DNA from: Acidimicrobiaceae bacterium
Lineage (GTDB): Bacteria; Actinomycetota; Acidimicrobiia; Acidimicrobiales; Acidimicrobiaceae
Assembly (NCBI GenBank): GCA_013044365.1
Contig: JABEUP010000159.1
Location: forward strand, 1 to 20,003
Direction of reading: 5' to 3'
DNA length: 20,003 nt
Shown: piece by piece, positions 1 through 7,940 of the stretch
Position numbering within the stretch: position 1 is the first letter of the stretch
How the letters are laid out: each line of letters begins with the position of its first letter
Position numbers and translations under genes: made by a program
Notes under the pieces: generated by a model
Databases searched by the model: none
What the model was told of the DNA's origin: nothing
Seen by the model: only the letters and a program-made list of their open reading frames with translations

Positions 1-376
1 GAATTCTGATTGACCCTCCGGTGTCAGAACCGAAAGCGACATCGAGTCCACCTGTTGCAACTCCAGCTGCGGAACCTGAACTGGATCCTCCAGGTATGAG
101 ATTCGGATTGAGTGGATTCATTGGGGTACCGAACCACGGATTGATGCCGGTGGCACCGAATGCAAGCTCATTTAGATTCGTTTTCGCAACAATTTGCACA
201 TTTTCGTATCGCGTGCCGGCCAGAAGAAGGGCGTCCCTCTCCGCTGGCATCGACCTTGAGAGAACCAACCGGGAACCGGCTGAAGTCTTGGTTCCTTCCA
301 TGTCGATAAGGTCTTTTATTCCCAGACGCAGGCCACTGCCCTTGGAAGCCCAAAAAGATATAGCCCAATCGTGCAT
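1..376 (-). CDS. Amidase-signature family enzyme, N-terminal part (runs off the window)
   Basis: This is the first ~125 residues of an amidase-signature serine hydrolase, which hydrolyses an amide bond; the substrate cannot be told. Seen in the translation: the catalytic Lys in GIKDLIDMEG (K21), the Gly/Ser signature GGSSSGSAAG (residues 96-105) that supplies the cis-Ser, and DTGGSIRI with the likely nucleophile S122. The ATG at 374-376 follows an AGGGA stretch and lies 11 bases after the stop of the upstream hydrolase gene, so the two are probably cotranscribed. With this start the catalytic Lys is at residue 21, whereas in malonamidase or GatA it lies at about 60-80. The N-terminal helical segment is therefore short, as in AMI1-like amidases. 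The same frame stays open upstream inside the hydrolase gene, but what it encodes there does not resemble an amidase. The family call is firm; the start is fairly likely. Confidence 0.88.
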   Translation of the reverse strand, partial: MHDWAISFWASKGSGLRLGIKDLIDMEGTKTSAGSRLVLSRSMPAERDALLLAGTRYENVQIVAKTNLNELAFGATGINPWFGTPMNPLNPNLIPGGSSSGSAAGVATGGLDVAFGSDTGGSIRI

Positions 377-387
377 AGGAATCCCTA

Positions 388-1497
388 TCAGCTCAAACTG
401 TCGACTCCGGCAACATTTCCGTCTGCACTCATTGTCTTCAGAGCACCTGTCTCGCCCTTGAGATAATAATCCAGAAACGATCCAGTTACGTTCTGGACTG
501 CCTGGGAATAGGCATCAACCTTGACGTATCCATCCAGGTGATCCGCACCAATCAAAGTCAGATAGTACTTGGGAGGTCCGGCGGCCTCAAACACAGTTTG
601 AGAGTCGGATGGCAGGTTGATCTGGTCTTCACTGCCCTGCACCACCAGCAACGGCGACCCTTTAGAAACAAAATACTTTCCCGGATACGAGCTAAGTTCA
701 GCGCCAGACAAGCTAATCACCGCGCTAACTCTCGTATCCCTGCAACATGTGTTGTAACCTAGGGCAAGCGCGTCATCTGCGCCATCACTTTGGCCTGCGA
801 CTGCTATGGCCTGGCTTTTGATCAACCCATAAAATACCGATGTCCGAATCTGGTTTTGATTCAACATATAGGTGATGGCCGCAGACAAATCTCCCGGCTG
901 GTTCAAAATATCAGCCTCCCACGGACCACCCACCGAATTCGTCTGGGAAAGCGGAAACTGAGGCGCTGCGACAATGTAACCCCTGGAGGCCCAGTAATCC
1001 AGAATCAGTGAATACCCGCTAACTGGTTCCAAATACCCGCCTCCAAAAACCACCAATGGGAAAGGTCCACCTTTTCGGTCAGGGGTGGAACCATTTACGA
1101 CCTCCCCTGGCCTGCCGGCGGCGGGATAGAAAATATATAAGGGCATAGATCGTACAACGCAGCCTGCCGCTGTCCCGTGGGGGGCACATAGGTATTTACC
1201 AGGCTCTGAAAGTGTGAATGAGGCACTGCTGACGGCATATTTAGGCGAAGTCGGCTCAGGTATTGCCTCAGTGGTTGTGGTGACAGGAGCTGCTGTAGTG
1301 GTAGTTGTAGCTGAGGTAATCGGAACTATCGTCGGAGTAGATACGATGCCGGTGGACTGGCCCGACGAAGCGTGCGCCTTCAATACGATATAGCCAGCCA
1401 ACGTCAACAGCGCCAACATAATGGCGCCCATGACCAACGTGGAGCCCAAAGGAAGGCCAGACCTTCGGGCGTGATGCCGAGGACGATTCGGTTGCAA
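388..1497 (-). CDS. Membrane-anchored or secreted alpha/beta hydrolase (dienelactone hydrolase / PAF-acetylhydrolase-like)
   Basis: A 369-residue extracytoplasmic alpha/beta hydrolase. The N-terminus is basic (residues 1-15), followed by one hydrophobic segment (about 20-40) that acts as signal anchor or signal peptide. A Thr/Ala/Pro-rich linker (about 55-85, with runs of Thr) leads to the hydrolase domain. Visible catalytic elements are the nucleophile elbow GQSDG (S237), a likely acid in GSEDQ (D291) and the histidine in ADHLDG (H320). An oxyanion-loop-like FGGGY lies near residue 151. The start is a TTG directly after the rpiB stop codon, with AAGG just upstream, so translation is probably coupled to rpiB. 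The substrate is unknown; the domain resembles chlorophyllase/PAF-acetylhydrolase-type esterases. An amidase gene follows 11 bases downstream, so a shared ester/amide scavenging role is possible but is inference. Confidence 0.82.
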   Translation of the reverse strand: MQPNRPRHHARRSGLPLGSTLVMGAIMLALLTLAGYIVLKAHASSGQSTGIVSTPTIVPITSATTTTTAAPVTTTTEAIPEPTSPKYAVSSASFTLSEPGKYLCAPHGTAAGCVVRSMPLYIFYPAAGRPGEVVNGSTPDRKGGPFPLVVFGGGYLEPVSGYSLILDYWASRGYIVAAPQFPLSQTNSVGGPWEADILNQPGDLSAAITYMLNQNQIRTSVFYGLIKSQAIAVAGQSDGADDALALGYNTCCRDTRVSAVISLSGAELSSYPGKYFVSKGSPLLVVQGSEDQINLPSDSQTVFEAAGPPKYYLTLIGADHLDGYVKVDAYSQAVQNVTGSFLDYYLKGETGALKTMSADGNVAGVDSLS

Positions 1498-1953
1498 TTA
1501 TACCTTACCCAGCTGGATCTTCTCGATCTCAGCAATCTTCTCCAACCTGGCGGTGTGACGACCACCCTCAAATGGAGTTGACATGAATATTTTCAGGATC
1601 TCGAGCGCATACTCGCGAGCTATAATGCGAGCCCCAAAGGAAATAACATTGGCATTGTTGTGCGCTCTGGCAAGCTGCGCCAAGTACTCGTTCACACACA
1701 GCGCGGCCCGAATTCCGTTCACCTTGTTAGCGGAAATCTGCTCTCCCTGGCCTGACCCGCCAATCACAATACCAAAATCAGCTTCACCTGAAACCACCGA
1801 TGCTGCTGCCGCGGCACAAAAATCTGGATAATCAACCGGTTCGGTAGAATATGTACCATGATCGATGACTTCATGCCCCAGGGCCACCAACTGATCCTTT
1901 AAGAACTCCTTGAGTACATATCCGGCATGATCGCAACCTAAAGATGCCCTCAA
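1498..1953 (-). CDS. rpiB: Ribose-5-phosphate isomerase B
   Basis: RpiB interconverts ribose 5-phosphate and ribulose 5-phosphate in the non-oxidative pentose phosphate pathway. The 151-residue length is normal. Diagnostic motifs are GCDHAGY (residues 6-12, phosphate and substrate binding), the catalytic loop GGSGQGEQISANKV (65-78) and HNNANVISFG (98-107). The loop is of the Mycobacterium tuberculosis kind, where a Glu (E71 here) serves as general base in place of the Cys used by the E. coli-type enzyme. The start is a TTG preceded by AAGGAA with six-base spacing. It lies 33 bases after bpa and abuts the hydrolase gene downstream, so it sits inside a leftward operon. The function call is firm. 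Confidence 0.95.
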   Translation of the reverse strand: MRASLGCDHAGYVLKEFLKDQLVALGHEVIDHGTYSTEPVDYPDFCAAAAASVVSGEADFGIVIGGSGQGEQISANKVNGIRAALCVNEYLAQLARAHNNANVISFGARIIAREYALEILKIFMSTPFEGGRHTARLEKIAEIEKIQLGKV

Positions 1954-1986
1954 CTCAATTCCTTCCGTCCGCCGTTTGCAACAATG

Positions 1987-2478
1987 TTACAAGTAGGTTC
2001 CGGGCATATGGGCAGCACTCTCGTCTGCGGCCGGCAATCCTTTTCGACGCATGTCTTCGAGTTGAGCCCTCGCAGAATTCTGTTGTGCAAATAGAGTTGC
2101 CTGGATCCCGTGGAAAAGACCTTCCAACCAGCCTACTAACTGTGCCTGGGCCACGCGAAGTTCTGATTCAGATGGCGGCCTATCGTCAGAAAACGGCAAG
2201 CTCAGTTTCTCCAACTCAGATCCGAGATCGGGTGACAACCCCTGCTTCAGCTCATCGATTGAAGTATGGTAAATCTCGGCCAATCGATTTCGACTCGCCT
2301 CATCCAACTCAACTCCACGAACCTCATCCAAGAGAGTCTTAATCATCGATCCGATGCGAAGAACCTTTGAAGGAGAAGATACCGATTCGCGATCCTGAAG
2401 TTCGGCATCCCCATCCTGTAGCATTCGGGCTTCCGGAATCAGCAATACTTTCTCAGAATCATTTGTAGACCTGGGCAT
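1987..2478 (-). CDS. bpa: Bacterial proteasome activator Bpa (DUF2587 family)
   Basis: This 163-residue protein matches the Bpa/PafE family, the ATP-independent ring activator of the actinobacterial 20S proteasome. Family signatures seen are SPSKVLRIGSMIKTLL (residues 35-50), DEASRNRLAEIY (59-70), SELRVAQAQLVGWLEG (105-120) and LFHGIQATLFAQQ (121-133). These form the helical-bundle core. The C-terminus ends in GTYL, equivalent to the GQYL tail of mycobacterial Bpa that docks into the alpha-ring pockets of the proteasome (a HbYX-like tail). The acidic first ~35 residues look disordered. The ATG is preceded by a strong AAGGAGG. The gene lies between an alkaline-phosphatase-superfamily gene and rpiB. 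No 20S proteasome genes are in the window; their presence elsewhere is predicted by this gene. Confidence 0.93.
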   Translation of the reverse strand: MPRSTNDSEKVLLIPEARMLQDGDAELQDRESVSSPSKVLRIGSMIKTLLDEVRGVELDEASRNRLAEIYHTSIDELKQGLSPDLGSELEKLSLPFSDDRPPSESELRVAQAQLVGWLEGLFHGIQATLFAQQNSARAQLEDMRRKGLPAADESAAHMPGTYL

Positions 2479-2534
2479 AGTCCTCCTTCATTCGCAACAC
2501 GGCACTTAAATATTCTATGATTCTAGATCCTCAC

Positions 2535-3761
2535 CTATACTAGATAGCTTAACAAGGGAACTTGAAGTTCATCTTGAGTAAGGGACCCATGGCGGCACAC
2601 CAGATTATATGGTCCCGTATCTAATGGATCGTAGAATGCAACATTGGATTTCGCTATCAACGCTACGTCACCGAGACGCGAGTCTTCAAAGCTATTCTTG
2701 ACCGAGGAGCCATAATAGCCGCCGCTGATCAACTCTTCTTTAGTCATTACCCATGCATCATTGATATAGAGTTCGCGAGCCGCTTCGAATACCATTTCCT
2801 GGGCGCCGTTTTTGAGGTGCAGCCACCGGAATCGGCCCTCGCCACTAAGGGACACCGTACCGTCAAGAATCATTGGGTCAAGCTCAATTGGAGACTCCGG
2901 AACCTCAATCTGCCCATGATCGGATGTTACCAACAACAACGTGCCCCGCGGAAGCGAGGCCACCAACCTGCCTACCAGGTAATCGACCACCCGTAGCTCT
3001 TCGATGTAACAGCCGCCCAGACCATATTCGTGAGCAACCGTGTCAATGCCTTCATAATAGGCATAAACAAATACCTCATCCTTGTTGAGTAACTCAGAAA
3101 CATGATCGACCATTGTAGATGGCAGGCGGTAATCAAACATCTGAGTTCCACGCAAATGGGCCCGTGTAAATCCAGAATTCTGGTACTGAGCTTTGGTAAC
3201 CACCTTAGGCCGGAAATTCAAGAATGGCATCGTAGGCTGGACATCCTCGGGATTCGGGGCAGTCTGGCCGGAGGATCCTGAAAACGACCAAGATAGCGTA
3301 TTGATAACTTTGTCGCTATCAAACATCATGCGGTATCCTAAAATTCCATGGGTCGCAGGGGTGGCACCGGTGCTGATGGAAGTCAATGCAGTTGCGGTCG
3401 TGGTAGGGGCAACCGACGATATCTGTTGCATGGAAAAACCCGCTAAATTCGGCATCTCACGTGAAAATCGCGCCAATTGGCTATATCCCAAACCGTCCAG
3501 AACCAATAAAGCTATCCGCGAAGCCTCGTTCGCCTCATATGGAAACCATGATTCAAGGTCCGGGGTGATATCAGAGTTTATGGTCAGCACCTTTTCCTCG
3601 ATCTCCCGAAGACTCCGGCCAAAGAGTGAACCGCGATTCCTGGCCAAATGAAGAAATATCGCCGGAACTACATTTGAAATTCCCGCACCCGAATAGTTTG
3701 GAAGAGGTGGCCTATCGAATAACCTGGGGGTGTCTTTATCATTTCTAGATTCCAAATTCAA
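2535..3761 (-). CDS. Alkaline phosphatase superfamily protein (nucleotide pyrophosphatase/phosphodiesterase type)
   Basis: A 408-residue cytoplasmic-looking metallo-enzyme (no signal peptide) of the type I phosphodiesterase/nucleotide pyrophosphatase branch, which hydrolyses phosphodiester or phosphoanhydride bonds with two bound metals. Seen in order: LLVLDGLGY with the first metal Asp (D89), SVAPTTTATALTS carrying the nucleophilic Thr (about T120), GATPATHGILGY, YYEGIDTVAHEYG with a metal Asp and His, VTSDHGQ with an Asp-His pair, and near the C-terminus CRHGSLTQDE with the last metal His. The metal set therefore looks complete. The first possible start is TTG at 3759-3761, directly behind GGGG. 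A second TTG two codons later (3753-3755) has better spacing to that GGGG. It is the first gene of the leftward run and is divergent from the Rrf2 gene across 109 bases. The substrate is unknown. Confidence 0.85.
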   Translation of the reverse strand: MNLESRNDKDTPRLFDRPPLPNYSGAGISNVVPAIFLHLARNRGSLFGRSLREIEEKVLTINSDITPDLESWFPYEANEASRIALLVLDGLGYSQLARFSREMPNLAGFSMQQISSVAPTTTATALTSISTGATPATHGILGYRMMFDSDKVINTLSWSFSGSSGQTAPNPEDVQPTMPFLNFRPKVVTKAQYQNSGFTRAHLRGTQMFDYRLPSTMVDHVSELLNKDEVFVYAYYEGIDTVAHEYGLGGCYIEELRVVDYLVGRLVASLPRGTLLLVTSDHGQIEVPESPIELDPMILDGTVSLSGEGRFRWLHLKNGAQEMVFEAARELYINDAWVMTKEELISGGYYGSSVKNSFEDSRLGDVALIAKSNVAFYDPLDTGPYNLVCRHGSLTQDELQVPLLSYLV

Positions 3762-3824
3762 CCCCGCTAGTTGTTGCTGTCACTAGATCTATTCCATTGT
3801 CTGATTCTTCTCAATAGAGATTAG

Positions 3825-3845
3825 GTCCTTTAACCACTATAGGAC
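3825..3845. promoter_or_regulatory. Inverted repeat upstream of the Rrf2 gene, possible operator
   Basis: GTCCT at 3825-3829 and AGGAC at 3841-3845 form a perfect 5-base inverted repeat with an 11-base AT-rich centre, located 26 bases before the Rrf2 GTG start in the divergent region 3762-3870. Rrf2 proteins usually bind dyad operators and often autoregulate, so this is a candidate. The arms are short and could arise by chance. I could not fix convincing -35/-10 boxes around it. Confidence 0.25.
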
Positions 3846-3870
3846 GATCGCAAGTGACTACTATGGAAAC

Positions 3871-4347
3871 GTGAAAGTCTCGACACGAGGTGACTATGCC
3901 TCTAGAGCCCTGTTATCTTTAGCTTTGCATCCTGATGATCCTGGTCCAACATCTGTGAAAGATGTCGCAGATAGGACGGGCTTGCCGCAACCTTATCTTG
4001 AACAAATCCTTCTTGCGCTGAAAGGTGCTGGTCTGGTGAGATCAAAAAGAGGAGTTGGCGGGGGATATGTCTTGGCACGAAAACCAACAGAAATAACACT
4101 CGCACAGATTGTCTCGGCGGTCGACGGTCCGATCGTAGCGGGGGATTTTGGTCTGCCGCACGAAAATGGAGCCTGTGAGCATGAGGGTCAGTGCGTACTT
4201 TTGGCGGTGTGGGGAAGCGTTGGCGAACACATGCGAAAACATCTCAATTCCTTCACCTTGGAAGATATGGTCAAACGCGCGCAGGGTAACGACGGCGATT
4301 CAGACTCGCTAAGCGGCTTCTTGGAAGATGAGCCATCAGATCACTAG
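3871..4347 (+). CDS. Rrf2-family winged-helix transcriptional regulator
   Basis: A 158-residue Rrf2-type regulator. MKVSTRGDYASRALL opens the protein as in IscR/NsrR/CymR. The winged helix follows: SVKDVADRTGLPQPYLEQIL (28-47, recognition helix) and the wing GLVRSKRGVGGGYVLAR (54-70). The sensing segment contains C102 and C108 (a C-X5-C spacing) followed by LLAVW. Compared with IscR, whose cluster ligands are three Cys and one His, the first Cys and the His positions are not occupied, so iron-sulfur binding is uncertain. The start is a GTG after a GGAAA stretch. The last 20 bases overlap the start of the acetyltransferase gene, giving translational coupling and suggesting that this regulator controls that enzyme. 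The acidic C-terminal tail (from about 138) is likely flexible. Confidence 0.9.
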   Translation: MKVSTRGDYASRALLSLALHPDDPGPTSVKDVADRTGLPQPYLEQILLALKGAGLVRSKRGVGGGYVLARKPTEITLAQIVSAVDGPIVAGDFGLPHENGACEHEGQCVLLAVWGSVGEHMRKHLNSFTLEDMVKRAQGNDGDSDSLSGFLEDEPSDH

Positions 4348-7093
4348 TCACGAACCACATACCAGAGAAGACACGGAGAAGCTGATCTCCCGATGGGAAA
4401 CTGACGTTGTACTGTCCGATGGTGGAACAGTCAAGATCCGCCCGATTGTATCTGGTGATGCCGCTCTTATCGAGCAATTACATGCCTCATTGTCGCCAGA
4501 GACAATTTATTTTCGATTCTTTTCACCTATCCCGAGATTAAGCGACTCAATGTTACAGAGGTTCGTGAATGTCGATTATTCCGACCGCATGGCATTCGTG
4601 GCAGTATTTCGTGAAGAGATTATCGCTGTATCAAGATACGAACGTCTTCCAGGTCGGTCTGAAGCCGAAGTAGCCTTTCTTGTAAGCGACGCGCACCAGG
4701 GTCGCGGTCTTGGTTCGATAATGCTTGAAATGCTTGCAGCACGTGCGAGTGAAGCCGGAATCACCAGGTTCATCGCCGATACTCTTCCCGCGAATCAGAA
4801 GATGCTCCGGGTGTTTAGAAGCGCTGGCTACAAAGATTCCCGGTCGAATCGGGATGGCGTGGTACGAGTGGTATTTGACATACAGCCCACACCTGAATCG
4901 ATCCAGAAAATGCACGACAGAGAACGCCAGGCGGTCGCAAAGTCAATAGGAAAAATACTTTCGCCGAAATCAATTGCGGTGGTTGGGGCCAGTACAACCT
5001 TTGGATCAATCGGCAACCTCTTGTTCAGGAACATTCTCGAAAGCAGTTTTAGCGGTGCCGTCTATCCGGTGAATCAGCATGCCATCTCGGTCTCGAGCGT
5101 CAAAGCGTACTCGTCGCTCAACGAAATACCTGGCGAAGTCGACCTCGCGATCATCGTAGTCCCAGCCAACGAAGTGCTCTCCATTGTCACTCAAGCCGCC
5201 GACAAAGGCGTAAGTGGACTGGTAATCATTTCTTCCGGATTTTCCGAGACAGGTCTCGACGGCACAATCAAAGAGCGCGAACTGGTACGCTTTGCCCGGC
5301 AAAACGGTATGAGGTTAGTTGGCCCGAACTGTATGGGGGTTGCCAATACCGACCCCAAAATATCATTAAACGCAACCCTAGGCCCACATGGACTTTTACC
5401 TGGCAGAGCTTCACTGATAGCACACTCGGGGGCGCTGGGACTTGCAATAGTCGAGGAGGCCAGACGGCGCGGAATAGGTCTTGCGAGTTTTGTTTCCTCG
5501 GGCAATCGGGCTGATGTTTCCGGAAACGACCTGATGCACTACTGGGAGCAGGACAGCGCCACAGATGTCATACTTCTTTACCTTGAAAGCTTTGGCAACC
5601 CGAGGTCCTTTGTACGAATTGCGCGTCGGCTCTCGAAAGACAAGCCCATAGTGGCAGTGAAAGCAAAACGGATTGCGACTGTTCCTCCCACTATGACTAT
5701 TTTTCAACGAAGTAACGCTACCGAAGAGCAGTATGCTCGGTCGACGAAAGAGGGAATTCTTGGAATTCCCTCGCTTCGGGAATCACGACTTCCTATCGAT
5801 TCGATCACCGTGGACGAAGCGGTCGATGCCATGTTTGTCCACACCGGCGTTCTTAGAGTAAACAGCCTGTCAGAGTTGTTTTCCCTTGGCCATGCGCTGG
5901 CAACGCAACCTCCCCCACGCGGACCCAACGTTGTAATTTTGTCTAACACCGGAGGTCCGACATCTATTGCTCAGGATTCACTTGAAAGAGCCGGACTTCA
6001 ACTTGCGGTCTTGGCGCCCAAAACAATTGAGCATTTGCGGAATGATCTCCCGGAAGGCACCAAGATCAACAATCCAATAGAACTACCGGCCAATGCAGAT
6101 CCGACATTTTACGAATCAGCCATGAGAACTGTCCTTTCCGATCCAAATACCGACTCCGTTCTCACCCTCAATGTGCCAACCATCTCCTGGGAAAAGGCTG
6201 CTTTTGGGTCCGGACCATCATCAGCTGTGCCGTTTGGACTGATCGAGTCAACTGATGCGGCAGTGACAAACGCTACCGAGGTAGCGAAAAGAATCACCAA
6301 AGTCAGCGGTTCCCAGAAGCAGGGTAAAGAGAAAACTGTAGTGGCTAACTTTTTGGCGCTTCCAACGGTTATTCCTTCGCTTAAACAAGGCGATTACGAG
6401 GTGCCGCTCTTTAGCTTTCCCGAATTGGCCGCACAAGCACTTGGAAGGATGTGGGAGTATTCCCAATGGAAAATCAAACCAACCGGGAACTTTCTGGTTC
6501 ACGAAAATATTGACCGTTCATCAGCAACCAGCGCAATTGCTAATTATTTAAATAACGCCGAAGAGCTGCCAAGTGATGTCCGACTCAAATATCAGATTTC
6601 CCGAGAGGTGATACTCGACACGAGACAGAGCTCGGAAATTCTAGGGTTTTATGACATTCATTGGCCCGACACAATTAAGAAGTCCAAAGATAACGGCGAT
6701 CGTCTTACCACAGAAATAAAACTCTCTGTCGTCCACGACATGGTCTTTGGACCATTCGTGACTATGCAACTGGGTGGTCCCCTTTCGGATCTTTTGGATT
6801 CGAAAGCGACCCGAGTGCTTCCTCTGCGCGATCTGGATGCGCAGGAATTGATCGCATCCATACCAGGATCAAAAATATTCAACGGATACGGAACCGTACC
6901 AAAACTGGATGTAAATTTGTTAATAGATTTGCTATCCAAACTTGGTCAACTGGTTGAAAACCATTTCGAAATTGCAAATATAATGCTTAACCCGATCATC
7001 TTGGGCGCCCATAGCTACTGTGTTGAAGCAGCTCAAATACGACTCGTAGATTGGGCAGCGCAGGCAAATTACCTAATGCGTGGTTTGAGCTGA
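4328..7093 (+). CDS. PatA-like protein lysine acetyltransferase: N-terminal GNAT fused to an acyl-CoA-synthetase (NDP-forming)-like module
   Basis: A 921-residue two-module protein. Residues ~26-185 are a GNAT acetyltransferase with the acetyl-CoA loop QGRGLG (124-129). Residues ~205-310 are a CoA-binding Rossmann domain (SIAVVGAS, 215-222), and ~325-440 a succinyl-CoA-ligase-like domain (GPNCMG at 332; HSGALG at 366). The C-terminal part (~650-905) resembles an ATP-grasp domain (FGPFVTMQLGG near 805, LNPIILG near 886). GNAT-first order matches the Streptomyces PatA type, the reverse of Salmonella Pat, where such enzymes acetylate and inactivate acyl-CoA synthetases. The Gly-rich SHTG loop that holds the catalytic His of active ADP-forming ligases is not found after VAVKAK (442-447), and the ATP-binding half looks degenerate. 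The ligase module is therefore probably a sensor rather than an enzyme. It is cotranscribed with the Rrf2 gene. The acetyltransferase function is inferred from architecture. Confidence 0.88.
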   Translation: MSHQITSHEPHTREDTEKLISRWETDVVLSDGGTVKIRPIVSGDAALIEQLHASLSPETIYFRFFSPIPRLSDSMLQRFVNVDYSDRMAFVAVFREEIIAVSRYERLPGRSEAEVAFLVSDAHQGRGLGSIMLEMLAARASEAGITRFIADTLPANQKMLRVFRSAGYKDSRSNRDGVVRVVFDIQPTPESIQKMHDRERQAVAKSIGKILSPKSIAVVGASTTFGSIGNLLFRNILESSFSGAVYPVNQHAISVSSVKAYSSLNEIPGEVDLAIIVVPANEVLSIVTQAADKGVSGLVIISSGFSETGLDGTIKERELVRFARQNGMRLVGPNCMGVANTDPKISLNATLGPHGLLPGRASLIAHSGALGLAIVEEARRRGIGLASFVSSGNRADVSGNDLMHYWEQDSATDVILLYLESFGNPRSFVRIARRLSKDKPIVAVKAKRIATVPPTMTIFQRSNATEEQYARSTKEGILGIPSLRESRLPIDSITVDEAVDAMFVHTGVLRVNSLSELFSLGHALATQPPPRGPNVVILSNTGGPTSIAQDSLERAGLQLAVLAPKTIEHLRNDLPEGTKINNPIELPANADPTFYESAMRTVLSDPNTDSVLTLNVPTISWEKAAFGSGPSSAVPFGLIESTDAAVTNATEVAKRITKVSGSQKQGKEKTVVANFLALPTVIPSLKQGDYEVPLFSFPELAAQALGRMWEYSQWKIKPTGNFLVHENIDRSSATSAIANYLNNAEELPSDVRLKYQISREVILDTRQSSEILGFYDIHWPDTIKKSKDNGDRLTTEIKLSVVHDMVFGPFVTMQLGGPLSDLLDSKATRVLPLRDLDAQELIASIPGSKIFNGYGTVPKLDVNLLIDLLSKLGQLVENHFEIANIMLNPIILGAHSYCVEAAQIRLVDWAAQANYLMRGLS

Positions 7094-7139
7094 CCATGAC
7101 CCGAGTTTAGTCAAGATAAATGCTTGATTTCCCGATTCG

Positions 7140-7940
7140 TCATGAAGTTATGTCCTTGTTTAGAAATCTTGCGGCAGCAAGACTGAATCCAAATACCAAC
7201 CAGACCCCTTGATTTATGAAATCCTTACCGATTACGTCTAACCGTATGGGATTCCGAAATAAATCGGCAAAACTCAGCCAGTAATTGGTGGGCAGAAGTG
7301 GCCAAATCCCTCTCACCTGAGTGATATTGGATAGGATCTCTGACAAAATCACCATCCCGAGGCTGCCGAGCGCTGCACCAACCGGTATGTCAGTGAATGT
7401 CGAAATTGCCAGGCCTATCCCAACCACCGAAACAAGCGACATTGCAACAAGAATGGAAGCGAGCAAAGCGAGTAACACTCCGTGAGAAAATGACGTCGTT
7501 TGGCCCGAGAGCAGTACAACCCTGCCAGTCGGAAAGAACACCACTCCGGCTATCAAGCCTGAAATATCAGCTCCGACACAGGCTATCACCACAAAAATTA
7601 ATGAAGTTAGAAGTTTATAAAGTAGGAGTTTCATCCTGGAAACAGGAGTAATCAGCAAATAGCGCAATGTTCCCAGTGACGCCTCGCCGGCGATTGAATC
7701 CGAAGCAATCAAAGAAACTGCCAAGGGAAAAAGCAAAGGCAGAAGAGATGACACAGAGGCAAGAACCAGAAATACCGCGTTGTGGGTGGCCATGGTTAAA
7801 AAATCTGGCCCATGTCCCCCATTGCCACCCCCAAACTGGAAAATTATGAAACCCATGAGCCATGGGGCAACAAACAACATAGCAAGCAAAACCTTTGTCC
7901 GGCGCCTTCTGAGAAGAAGCGACAACTCGCTAACGAGCAT
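7140..7940 (-). CDS. ABC-2 type transporter permease
   Basis: A 266-residue integral membrane protein of the ABC-2 permease type with about six hydrophobic segments. These are near residues 17-36, 53-78, 108-130, 150-175, 185-200 and 243-258. A conserved-looking GEASLGTLRYLLITPVSR stretch (about 85-102) occupies the cytoplasmic coupling region typical of ABC-2 permeases. The basic start MLVSELSLLLRRRR is cytoplasmic. The ATG is preceded by GGGAGGAG and lies inside the end of the ATPase gene (11-base overlap), so the two are translationally coupled and form one exporter. Cargo is not evident. The upstream LolA-like protein in the same operon suggests an envelope or lipid-linked substrate. The gene converges on the acetyltransferase gene across 46 bases that show no good terminator. 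Confidence 0.9.
   Translation of the reverse strand: MLVSELSLLLRRRRTKVLLAMLFVAPWLMGFIIFQFGGGNGGHGPDFLTMATHNAVFLVLASVSSLLPLLFPLAVSLIASDSIAGEASLGTLRYLLITPVSRMKLLLYKLLTSLIFVVIACVGADISGLIAGVVFFPTGRVVLLSGQTTSFSHGVLLALLASILVAMSLVSVVGIGLAISTFTDIPVGAALGSLGMVILSEILSNITQVRGIWPLLPTNYWLSFADLFRNPIRLDVIGKDFINQGVWLVFGFSLAAARFLNKDITS

Noticed and set aside
21..461. Rightward open frame of 146 codons at the left edge
   Set aside because: The opposite strand encodes clear amidase motifs and the end of the alpha/beta hydrolase; the rightward frame has no recognisable features.
7094..7139. Possible terminator TCAAG-N7-CTTGA-TTT between the acetyltransferase and permease genes
   Set aside because: The stem is only five AT-leaning base pairs with a three-T tail, which is too weak to call.
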